Shown here: positions 7,824-13,633 of the stretch, in pieces
How the letters are laid out: each line of letters starts with the position of its first letter
Position numbering within the stretch: position 1 is the stretch's first letter
Origin: JBBRGG01 sp038240875
GTDB taxonomy: Bacteria; Planctomycetota; Phycisphaerae; Phycisphaerales; UBA1924
Assembly (NCBI GenBank): GCA_038240875.1
Contig: JBBRGG010000079.1
Span: 1-14,017 of the forward strand
Reading direction: 5' to 3'
Length of the DNA stretch: 14,017 nt
Program-made: the position numbers and the translations under genes
Notes under the pieces: model-generated
What the model saw: only the letters and a program-made list of their open reading frames with translations
Told to the model about the DNA's origin: nothing
Databases searched by the model: none

Positions 7824-9614
7824 CTAGTGTCGCGTCAAGCCTCGATACATCACCAGCGTGTAGATCCCAAGTCCAACAACTCCCGACCACATCAAAATCA
7901 AGCCCGGCGCACCAAACGATCCAACCATCGGCGACCCGCCCCCAATCGTGACCAGCGACGCCAGCGCAGGCACAAACGTCCACAAGTACACGCCCAACAC
8001 CCGCCTGCCCATAAACCGCATCGCCGCAATCGCCCCCGTCAACACCATCACCAACGCGGAGACCGAAATCGCCATTCGTTCGTGCCGCTTACTCAGTATG
8101 TCCTTTTCAAGATCGATCAGCTTGCGCGCGACCTCATGCCGTGCCGACGCTACGCGAGGTTCGGGCATCTGGCCAATCCCCGCTCCATCGCGCCCAACCG
8201 CGTTTGCGTCACTCTCTGCAAGCATCGCGTCAACGCTCATATCCATGTACCTGTTCGCCGGGTCACTTGCAAACTGCAACTCGCCCACCTCAAAGGCTTC
8301 GAGTTCCGCGCCAGGCAAGCTCACGCCTTGCGCCCCCGCGTCCGCACGCCTTGCCTCCGCGCGCTCAAGCTGCACCGTCACCGAAAACCGTGGCGTCCTT
8401 GCATCCGGCCCAAGCGAGGTGATCAACCTGCCTGCCCTCGCCGATAACACCATCGACACTCGCTCCCTCGCGCCACTATTCCCACTCGCGCCCACATCCG
8501 CCTCGCGATTCAATTTCAGCGCAATTGGCTCACTCCCGCTAGCAGTCAGCCGTAGCGATTCACCCTCGCGCACCGCTCGCGCTCCCGAGAGCACCACCGC
8601 CTCCCCACGCATATCAACCAGGTTAATACTTGACCCAGAATTCAGAATGTCCTGCGTCTGCTTGAGGCCATCTACTTGCGCAAGCGCCAACGCCAGCGCA
8701 CGCCGACGCTGCTCCATCCAGTTCATCCGCTCAGGCTTGGTCCGCAGCCTGGCAAGCTCCGACGCAGGCAAATATTTCGGGCTATCACGAAACGTATTTG
8801 GCACGCTCCACGACAAATTTACATTATCGCGAAACCCAACCACGCCCCGCCCTTGTTGCACTGCCACCACATTTTCCAAGCGCATCACGATTCGTGATTG
8901 GCCCGTCTGCATGCCATTGTTTCGTCGTTCGCCCGTAGCCGTTCCGCCGCGATCCTCGCGCTCATTGCCATCATCCACAGGCGGGAACAGCCACAAATAC
9001 GCCCTCGACGCCGTCACTTCCGTCACCGGTTCCTGGTCCTTGCCCAACTCAATGGCCGCAAACCGTTCCAGCGTGAGCACGTCCGTCGCGCCCGAGCCCG
9101 CTGGCGCTTCGCTTCGCACGCACGAGTCGGCGAATATCTGCATCTGATCAAACGAAACCGCTCTGCCCTTTACAATCTCCGCCTCGATATATCGTGCCGC
9201 GTTAAACGCAATCACCCGCTGTGCCGATTGCAAAAACCGCGGGATGATCTCCTGTGTGAGCGCCACCATCAGCCCCATCAACACAATCCCCGCCACCAGC
9301 GCAGGCATCAACAATGCTCGATGGCTGATCCCGCCCGCATGTGCCGCGAGCGCTTCGCGATCCGCCGCCATCCGGTGGTAGACAAGCGTCGCTCCAAACC
9401 CTGCACCAAAGGGCAACGCATACGCCAACCCAGGCGGCACCAGCATCGCCATCAGCATCAGCGCGTCCGCCGCCGACAAATATCCATCCGACAAAGGCTT
9501 GATCGCCAACGCCAAACTCACCACCACCACAAGCACCAGTGTGGATAGCGTGATCAACTTCGCAAGGTCCGCGAAGGTCGCTCTCCATAGTGTTCGAGGT
9601 ACTCGTATTCGCAT
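7824..9614 (-). CDS. lptF: LptF-like permease (YjgP/YjgQ family) with enlarged periplasmic region
   Basis: The 596-aa protein has the LptF/LptG layout. There are three N-terminal helices (about 17-40, 50-78 and 98-120), a conserved segment with Glu before a Gly pair (DREALAAHAGGISHRALLMP, 85-104), and three C-terminal helices (about 515-594). The connecting periplasmic region spans roughly 380 residues, about twice that of the usual 360-aa subunit, and includes Arg/Glu/Gly-rich low-complexity stretches. It should pair with the LptG-like protein and an LptB ATPase (not in the window) to extract LPS-type lipids. The ATG at 9614 is the first ATG in frame and starts at the N-terminal amphipathic stretch; a TTG at 9698 would add 28 polar residues without family resemblance. 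It is first of the minus-strand cluster. The LptF label follows from the other subunit resembling LptG more. Confidence 0.75.
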   Translation of the reverse strand: MRIRVPRTLWRATFADLAKLITLSTLVLVVVVSLALAIKPLSDGYLSAADALMLMAMLVPPGLAYALPFGAGFGATLVYHRMAADREALAAHAGGISHRALLMPALVAGIVLMGLMVALTQEIIPRFLQSAQRVIAFNAARYIEAEIVKGRAVSFDQMQIFADSCVRSEAPAGSGATDVLTLERFAAIELGKDQEPVTEVTASRAYLWLFPPVDDGNEREDRGGTATGERRNNGMQTGQSRIVMRLENVVAVQQGRGVVGFRDNVNLSWSVPNTFRDSPKYLPASELARLRTKPERMNWMEQRRRALALALAQVDGLKQTQDILNSGSSINLVDMRGEAVVLSGARAVREGESLRLTASGSEPIALKLNREADVGASGNSGARERVSMVLSARAGRLITSLGPDARTPRFSVTVQLERAEARRADAGAQGVSLPGAELEAFEVGELQFASDPANRYMDMSVDAMLAESDANAVGRDGAGIGQMPEPRVASARHEVARKLIDLEKDILSKRHERMAISVSALVMVLTGAIAAMRFMGRRVLGVYLWTFVPALASLVTIGGGSPMVGSFGAPGLILMWSGVVGLGIYTLVMYRGLTRH

Positions 9615-9746
9615 CTCTGCTTCATTACTCCGCTTGTGCTCGCTCCAACCTGGTTCATGCACGTTGTCGAACGCATGCCCTCTGTCGAACGCACCCAACG
9701 TCTCGCCCGCTACGTCGTGCGAACAACAACGTAAAGTCTCTCACAG

Positions 9747-9810
9747 AATGACTACTACTTCTCGTGGTACAGGTATCCAGCCTTTGTCTACGCCTTCTAC
9801 TTGTTTATTC
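9747..9810 (-). repeat. 64-bp leader element, copy B
   Basis: This is the partner of the element at 7673-7736, in the same orientation relative to its downstream gene. It lies between the candidate promoter at 9834-9862 and the lptF-like start, so it would be part of the 5' untranslated RNA. It ends 133 bases before ATG 9614, or 49 bases before the alternative TTG at 9698. Confidence 0.6.
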
Positions 9811-9833
9811 TGTGAAAGGCTTTTTAGAGGCAC

Positions 9834-9862
9834 ATAATACGAGCCAATCCAACACGAGCCAA
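9834..9862 (-). promoter_or_regulatory. Candidate sigma70-type promoter for the lptF-like gene
   Basis: On the minus strand TTGGCT (9862-9857) is followed after exactly 17 bp by TATTAT (9839-9834). These match the housekeeping consensus at four and five of six positions. Transcription would start near 9827, giving a leader of about 210 bases that contains copy B of the 64-bp element. The -35 box lies within the second copy of a 15-bp tandem duplication; the first copy lies in the spacer. Confidence 0.4.
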
Positions 9863-9873
9863 TCCAACACGAG
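9839..9873. repeat. 15-bp tandem repeat, 2.3 copies
   Basis: ACGAGCCAATCCAAC occurs at 9839-9853 and 9854-9868, followed by ACGAG of a third copy. All copies are identical. It overlaps the candidate minus-strand promoter. Confidence 0.9.
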
Positions 9874-9888
9874 TAGTCACTTCGCATT

Positions 9889-9918
9889 CCAAACTGCCTC
9901 AAACCAAACTGCCTCAAG
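9889..9918. repeat. 15-bp tandem repeat, two copies
   Basis: CCAAACTGCCTCAAA at 9889-9903 is followed directly by a copy differing only in the last base. It lies in non-coding DNA and is unrelated in sequence to the neighbouring repeats. Confidence 0.88.
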
Positions 9919-9978
9919 CCCTCAATCAAGACCTCCGCCTACTACCGTAGCATTCCCGAAATTTCATTTGCTCCTCAT

Positions 9979-10020
9979 CAGTCCATTCACACCAGTCCAT
10001 TCACACCAGTCCATTCACTT
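9979..10020. repeat. 14-bp tandem repeat, three copies
   Basis: CAGTCCATTCACAC occurs at 9979, 9993 and 10007; the third copy differs in its last two bases. It ends 33 bases before the start codon of the GT87-like gene. A 14-bp unit would break any reading frame, supporting a non-coding role here. Confidence 0.9.
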
Positions 10021-10053
10021 CCTCGCCACATCTCGCTCGCAACCCACATTAGC

Positions 10054-11646
10054 ATGCCCACCCCGATTCAATCCTCAACTCCTACCTCGTCTTCAACCAC
10101 CACTACGCGAACGCGTAGCCGCCTTTCCTTCCTCAAAGGCCGTCCCCCTTTCGAGCCCTTGGCTCGCTGGGAAATCTTCCTCCTCGCCCTCCTCCCCCTG
10201 CTCATCATCTCCTTTGGCGCAATCACCCTCAATCGCTCCGCCTACATGCAACGCCGAATGACCGACGCGGGCGTTTACTTCCGCGCCGCCTGGGCACTCA
10301 CTGTCAATCTTGACCCATACGCCGTCCGCGATGACAACTACTGGACCTATCTCTATCCTCCGCCTTTAGCCATCGCCGCGATCCCATTGGCCGACCCACC
10401 AACCGGCGCACCTCGCGATCGCTATTTCCCCTATCCGCTTTCAGTTGTGCTCTGGTACACCTTTGGCGTAGCCTGCCTCGCCGCCGCCGCCCACTGGACG
10501 GCAAAGGCTCTCGAACTCACAAGCGCCGACTCGCGTGTTCGTTCTCTCACCTTTCGACAACGACGATGGTGGGTTGATCGCACGCTCCCCATGCTCATCT
10601 GCATCCCGGCAATCGGCTCAACTATCTCCCGAGGCCAGGTCAATATCATCTTGCTCGCAGGCATCGCCGCGATGGGACTAGCCATCGTTGTGCGCACACA
10701 CCAAGTAGCTAGCCATAGCAAATCAAGCTCGTTACGTGGCCACTATCGCGCTGGCATGTGGCTCGCGCTCATCGCCTGCGTCAAAATCTTTCCCGCCTAC
10801 CTCGGTCTTTATGCGCTCGCCACCGGCCGCTGGCGAATCGTTGTCGGCGCGATCCTTGGCACCCTCCTATTCATGGTCGCGCTGCCCTCGGTCGTCCTAG
10901 GTCCAACTCGCATGGGCGAGTTAAATGCTTCCTTCGCCCGCTTCATGCTCTTGCCACATCTTGGGATCGAACTCAATCCGGATAGTCCAGTAGACAAACT
11001 AGCCTTTGACAAGCCCTCCATTGATAAACCTTTCGTAAACAAAGTAGACGAGCTCCAGCAAGCCACAGGCAACCAGTCCTTCATCGCCATCATCCATGGC
11101 TCGCGCAACCTCGAACAAGTCATCGCCGAACGCGTCATTCGCCCAACCGCAAACGAACAGCTTGCCCACTGGATCTTCTCTGCTGTGATAACAGTGACCA
11201 CACTCGCAGCGATCATCCGCGCCAACCGCCGTCGAAACAAACTTGTTCCAAACTGCGACCGCTCGCTTGGCACGCGCGACGACCTGCTCGCGATCGCTAC
11301 GCTGACCGCGGCGATGCTCCCGATTTCCCCTGTATGCCATAACCATTACTTCGCGCTACACATGCCACTCATCGCGGCACTTCTCGCCACCCGAATGGAC
11401 CGCCAGCGCCACGTCGATCTTGATCCCAAAGCATGGCTGCTTATCTGTGTATACGTCTTCGCCGCAATCCTTCCCCGAATGCCTGGCCTTGAAAACCTTC
11501 GCCCACTTGGGGTCATGATGTACTCTGGACTTGGCCTGTGGGCCTTGGGCGTCCGCTCGCTTTGGGTGGGTGATTCGTTCTTGATTTCCGACCAATCTGC
11601 GATTTCTCACCAATCCGCGATTTCTCGCCAATCCCCGACTCGGTAA
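10054..11646 (+). CDS. GT87-like (DUF2029) membrane mannosyltransferase-type protein
   Basis: The 530-aa polytopic protein shows the features of the GT87/DUF2029 family. An Asp follows the first helix (D71 in MTDAGVYFRAAW). Then come a DPY motif (87-89), YLYPPPLA (99-106), RGQVN (193-197), a KIFPAYLGLYAL stretch with GRW (244-260), a GNQSF segment (339-343) and PVCHNHYF near the C-terminus. About ten membrane helices can be seen. Known GT87 enzymes transfer mannose from polyprenyl-phosphate-mannose on the outer membrane face, for example in actinobacterial lipoglycan synthesis. The acceptor here is unknown. The first 35 residues are a Ser/Thr/Arg-rich cytosolic tail, residues 314-332 hold a degenerate DKP/DK repeat, and the C-terminus is a (S)AIS(H/R)QS repeat from an 18-bp tandem. 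ATG 10054 lacks a clear ribosome-binding site, so the start is uncertain. Confidence 0.8.
   Translation: MPTPIQSSTPTSSSTTTTRTRSRLSFLKGRPPFEPLARWEIFLLALLPLLIISFGAITLNRSAYMQRRMTDAGVYFRAAWALTVNLDPYAVRDDNYWTYLYPPPLAIAAIPLADPPTGAPRDRYFPYPLSVVLWYTFGVACLAAAAHWTAKALELTSADSRVRSLTFRQRRWWVDRTLPMLICIPAIGSTISRGQVNIILLAGIAAMGLAIVVRTHQVASHSKSSSLRGHYRAGMWLALIACVKIFPAYLGLYALATGRWRIVVGAILGTLLFMVALPSVVLGPTRMGELNASFARFMLLPHLGIELNPDSPVDKLAFDKPSIDKPFVNKVDELQQATGNQSFIAIIHGSRNLEQVIAERVIRPTANEQLAHWIFSAVITVTTLAAIIRANRRRNKLVPNCDRSLGTRDDLLAIATLTAAMLPISPVCHNHYFALHMPLIAALLATRMDRQRHVDLDPKAWLLICVYVFAAILPRMPGLENLRPLGVMMYSGLGLWALGVRSLWVGDSFLISDQSAISHQSAISRQSPTR
11583..11636. repeat. In-frame 18-bp tandem repeat at the 3' end of the GT87-like gene
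   Basis: Three 18-bp units beginning GATTTC (11583, 11601 and 11619) differ at a few bases and encode a polar Ser/Gln/Ile repeat that forms the last residues before the stop. Loss or gain of units would alter only the C-terminal tail. Confidence 0.88.
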
Positions 11647-11941
11647 TACATTGAGCTCCCTGCTGCCAATCCGCAAGAGCGACGCGCACGTCTGGATCGT
11701 GTGAAGAGGTTGCAAGGAATTTGCAAAATACACCAAACAATCTGTTAGACAGGTTGTCTTTGCGCGATTGTGATGCATCTTGTAGTTGTGTGGTGATGCA
11801 TTGCAGGGATTTGGTGTTGCTGCTGGAAGAGCAGCACCTGCGATGAGGTGCTCGACTGTCCGTACTCCGTCGTGGGGTCGGCGGCATTTGTACGCCTGCG
11901 ATTCGCCAGGCTGGCGCGTCGCGTAGAGAGTCGGCATCACG
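11647..11941. other. Non-coding region with competing hairpins
   Basis: 295 bp of lower GC lie between two plus-strand genes. GTGATGCAT occurs twice (11769 and 11792). TGCTGCT (11818-11824) pairs with AGCAGCA (11830-11836). AGCACCT (11833-11839) pairs with AGGTGCT (11846-11852). The two 7-bp stems share four bases, so only one can form at a time. Neither is followed by a T tract. No ribosome-binding site stands out before ATG 11942. A minus-strand frame at 11513-11887 crosses it and reads protein-like in the middle, but has no convincing start and runs antisense into the GT87-like gene. Confidence 0.45.
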
Positions 11942-12586
11942 ATGAGTGCGCTATCACGCCAACCACACGTTCCGCGGCTTGCTGCTGATTGGCAAGCCGA
12001 TGTGACCCAACTTCTAGACGAGCATCACATGGTTGCCTGGTCGGACGTGCCCGCACGCCGAACCCAGTTCGCCGTCGGCTTGGCCCAGTTTCTTGGGCTT
12101 CAACGCGACGCTGAGGTTTGCGTCTTCTATGGCAAGCACATCGCGGACCTCGACGCCTTTTGCCATCAACTTGAACGCTCGATTCCTGGGCCTTCGCTTG
12201 AGCGCCGATTCGAGGGTACGGCGGGCATCGCCTCGCTTCTTCGCTCACGCGAAACCATGCGTGGCCGTCCCGCGACCAAGTTTCGCTATTACATCTGGCA
12301 CGACGCCGACGCGTTACTCTTAAAGAACCACAGGCTCTTTGGGCAGATAGTCGACGCAATCGCGGGCGTCGCCGCGGAAGCCGAGTACGTCAGCGATGAT
12401 TTGCTCCTGCTTCACCGCGCGGTGTATATCGGATCGAGCGTGCTGGATGTGTACGCCGAAGACCCTCGCGGGCAATTCCAAAACTGGTTCGACGACGGCG
12501 CAGGCGATCCATTCTGGAAGGTTGTGACCGGAATCGAACGGCCACCCTTTGTTCGCTACCGGGCGGACTCAATCTACGAGTCGTAA
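11942..12586 (+). CDS. Conserved-looking hypothetical protein
   Basis: This 214-aa soluble protein has no signal peptide and no membrane helix. I do not recognise a characterised family, though its style resembles hypothetical proteins I associate with planctomycetes. Well-formed blocks include CVFYGKHIADLDAFCHQLE (60-78), KFRYYIWHDADALL (113-126), a run of Ala and acidic residues leading to SDDLLLLHRAVYIGS (151-165), and NWFDDGAGDPFWKV (181-194) rich in aromatic and acidic residues. The mixed alpha/beta character and several His/Asp residues would allow a small enzyme, but no catalytic motif can be named. Codon use resembles the neighbouring core genes. It is followed by a strong terminator, so it ends its own transcript. 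The ATG at 11942 is the first plausible start; residue 30 is another Met. Confidence 0.75.
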   Translation: MSALSRQPHVPRLAADWQADVTQLLDEHHMVAWSDVPARRTQFAVGLAQFLGLQRDAEVCVFYGKHIADLDAFCHQLERSIPGPSLERRFEGTAGIASLLRSRETMRGRPATKFRYYIWHDADALLLKNHRLFGQIVDAIAGVAAEAEYVSDDLLLLHRAVYIGSSVLDVYAEDPRGQFQNWFDDGAGDPFWKVVTGIERPPFVRYRADSIYES

Positions 12587-12703
12587 GGCTCTGTCAAAGA
12601 TTGGGTTACGGCAGGACTTGAAATACGGTTGCGCGACAAATTGAGCTGCTTGATGTAGACCACTATCGACCGCTGCTTTGGGCGTTTCGTGATGACCACT
12701 GAG

Positions 12704-12754
12704 AGAGGGGTCGCGCCGGGCTGATAAGCCGTCCGTGCGCGCCCCTCTTTCGTT
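12704..12754 (+). terminator. Strong intrinsic terminator downstream of the hypothetical gene
   Basis: AGAGGGG-T-CGCGC (12704-12716) pairs with GCGCGCCCCTCT (12737-12748), twelve base pairs with one bulged T. A second inner stem GGCT-GATA-AGCC lies at 12719-12730. The stem is followed by TTTCGTTT. It sits 117 bases after the stop at 12586 and separates that gene from the cassette beginning near 12788. Confidence 0.72.
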
Positions 12755-12786
12755 TACAATGGTTGGCAGAGGAACGATGTAAACGA
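12750..12786 (+). promoter_or_regulatory. Inverted repeat overlapping a TACAAT box, candidate operator/promoter
   Basis: TCGTTTACA (12750-12758) is perfectly inverted as TGTAAACGA (12778-12786) around 19 bp. Its left arm overlaps a TACAAT -10-like hexamer (12755-12760), and its right arm ends just before the GTG 12788 and ATG 12792 starts. It could be an operator that blocks the promoter or a hairpin that hides the translation start. No good -35 is visible; the terminator stem occupies that position. Confidence 0.45.
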
Positions 12787-12787
12787 A

Positions 12788-12952
12788 GTGCATGAAAGAC
12801 GTGGGGGGTGTTGTTTGGGTACGGTCGGTGGGGGTGTTGCCGGAGGAGTTGCAGGGGCCAATGGTGGCGCACTCGCTGGGGCGGGCCTTGGAGCCGGGGC
12901 TGGTGCAGTGTGCGGGGCAGCATGGGAGTACTTCTTTGCCGAACCAGATTGA
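12788..12952 (+). CDS. Possible glycine-zipper peptide overlapping the next gene
   Basis: A GTG-started 54-codon frame reads VHERRGGCC and then an almost uninterrupted Gly/Ala/Val stretch with repeated G-x-x-x-G spacing, ending CGAAWEYFFAEPD. Such composition is known from glycine-zipper membrane peptides, some class II bacteriocins with a GG cleavage site, and polymorphic toxin linkers. It overlaps the 166-aa gene in another frame. The Gly/Ala/Val bias could be a by-product of G-rich third positions in that gene, so this is an alternative reading rather than a secure gene. Confidence 0.25.
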   Translation: MHERRGGCCLGTVGGGVAGGVAGANGGALAGAGLGAGAGAVCGAAWEYFFAEPD

Positions 12953-13292
12953 TATCAATGCGCTCTCACAGCAAGTGCTTCTGGCGATACGGCAGGGCGT
13001 TGAGGAAGACTTTCTCGATGCCCTGATGTGCAACAGTTATGATTTTGACACACAGGAACAGGCTGTCGTAATGTTCTTGGATCGTTCAACCCCAGACGAC
13101 TGGCGCAATGCCCGTTGTTGGTTCGGGAACATTCGTCCCGATCTTTCATCGAGTGTCTGTTTTGATACTCCGATCGAAGACGCCTTCCTGAGTATAATGC
13201 GCCGGTGGCTGGCGGACCCCGAATGGCATGACGACAGTTGTGCTCATCTGCAAGATTTTGCCCAAGATATGCTTCATCTACGCAGGAAGTAA
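12792..13292 (+). CDS. Small protein of unknown function, first gene of the accessory cassette
   Basis: The 166-aa frame has a stop shortly upstream (TAA 12780), so ATG 12792 is the longest start. Residues 1-50 are poor in charged residues and come from very G-rich DNA. From about residue 52 on the protein looks ordinary: an amphipathic helix (INALSQQVLLAIRQGVEEDF), then acidic, aromatic segments around DDWRNARCWF (102-111), and a helical C-terminus ending in RRK. No family is recognised. A later start at ATG 12861, with GGAGGAG 12 bases upstream, would remove the unusual N-terminus. It is followed after three bases by the next gene, so they are probably co-transcribed. In a nuclease-containing cassette an immunity or accessory role is possible but unproven. 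Confidence 0.55.
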   Translation: MKDVGGVVWVRSVGVLPEELQGPMVAHSLGRALEPGLVQCAGQHGSTSLPNQIDINALSQQVLLAIRQGVEEDFLDALMCNSYDFDTQEQAVVMFLDRSTPDDWRNARCWFGNIRPDLSSSVCFDTPIEDAFLSIMRRWLADPEWHDDSCAHLQDFAQDMLHLRRK

Positions 13293-13295
13293 TCG

Positions 13296-13631
13296 ATGCC
13301 GCAGCCACAACGAGCTTCAACACGCGTGCTCAAAAAGGGCGACGGCAGAGCGACCACGATCACCGGGTCTTCCGCGTGCAAGCGGATACTTGGTCGCATC
13401 AAAGATGCATATGCTGGTTCCGGCGGATGCGGCAGTGTCGATTGCAACAAGCTAGAGAATGGCAAGAAAGATGCGGAAGAGTGCGCGCTCGATCTCGGTG
13501 TCGCGCTCCAAGACGCAGGAGTTCCAGACAGCGCTGCAACCAAGACATGGCAGTCAGTAGGCGACAATTACAACAAACTAGTCGAGTCCTGCTGGAAGGC
13601 CAAATGCGGTTCATCCGGGAGGTCAAATTAG
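13296..13631 (+). CDS. Six-cysteine small protein of unknown function
   Basis: The 111-aa product has a basic N-terminus (KKGDGR, residues 13-18) and six cysteines at 28, 45, 50, 63, 99 and 104. The core, DCNKLENGKKDAEECALDLG (49-68), appears helical. There is no signal peptide, so the cysteines would be cytosolic unless it is exported by other means; paired C-x4-C spacings (45/50 and 99/104) also allow metal binding. AGGAAG (13284-13289) is a good ribosome-binding site seven bases before the ATG. The gap to the previous stop is three bases, and the next ATG follows after two. No homologue is recognised. It could be an adaptor or chaperone for the downstream HNH-like protein, or a separate effector. 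Confidence 0.6.
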   Translation: MPQPQRASTRVLKKGDGRATTITGSSACKRILGRIKDAYAGSGGCGSVDCNKLENGKKDAEECALDLGVALQDAGVPDSAATKTWQSVGDNYNKLVESCWKAKCGSSGRSN

Positions 13632-13633
13632 CC

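Larger units (their letters stand above)
9615..10053. other. Divergent intergenic region rich in repeats
   Basis: About 440 bp separate the lptF-like gene (minus) from the GT87-like gene (plus). From left to right it holds an 11-bp direct repeat TGTCGAACGCA (9665 and 9683, 18 bp apart), copy B of the 64-bp element (9747-9810), a minus-strand promoter candidate (9834-9862) and three tandem repeat tracts (9839-9873, 9889-9918, 9979-10020). I see no convincing gene; the reading frames crossing it are made of repeat translations. No clear plus-strand promoter or ribosome-binding site precedes the ATG at 10054. Confidence 0.6.

Noticed and set aside
9741..9929. Minus-strand 62-aa frame through copy B (VEGVDKG; copy A gives VEGVDTG)
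   Set aside because: In copy A the frame is closed by a TAG at 7750 with no start, so a shared peptide is not supported.
9764..10261. Plus-strand 165-aa frame ahead of the GT87-like gene
   Set aside because: Its N-terminal half is translated tandem repeats and its C-terminal half overlaps the GT87-like gene in the wrong frame.
11513..11887. Minus-strand 124-aa frame with a protein-like middle (around DVRVALADWQQG)
   Set aside because: It has no convincing start near the protein-like part, its second half is antisense to the 18-bp repeat and 3' end of the GT87-like gene, and no ribosome-binding site is visible.
11356..11940. Minus-strand 194-aa frame
   Set aside because: Two thirds of it is antisense to the GT87-like coding sequence, and composition is that of a shadow frame (Arg/His/Ser-rich, no domain).
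11942..12586. Resemblance of FYGKHIADLDAF to the opening of barstar-type inhibitors
   Set aside because: The rest of the barstar pattern (aromatic-Gly-Asn-x-Asp-Ala helix) is absent and the protein is much longer.
12808..13026. Third-frame Trp/Arg/Cys-rich reading of the G-rich stretch
   Set aside because: Composition is typical of a wrong frame in G-rich DNA, and there is no start context.
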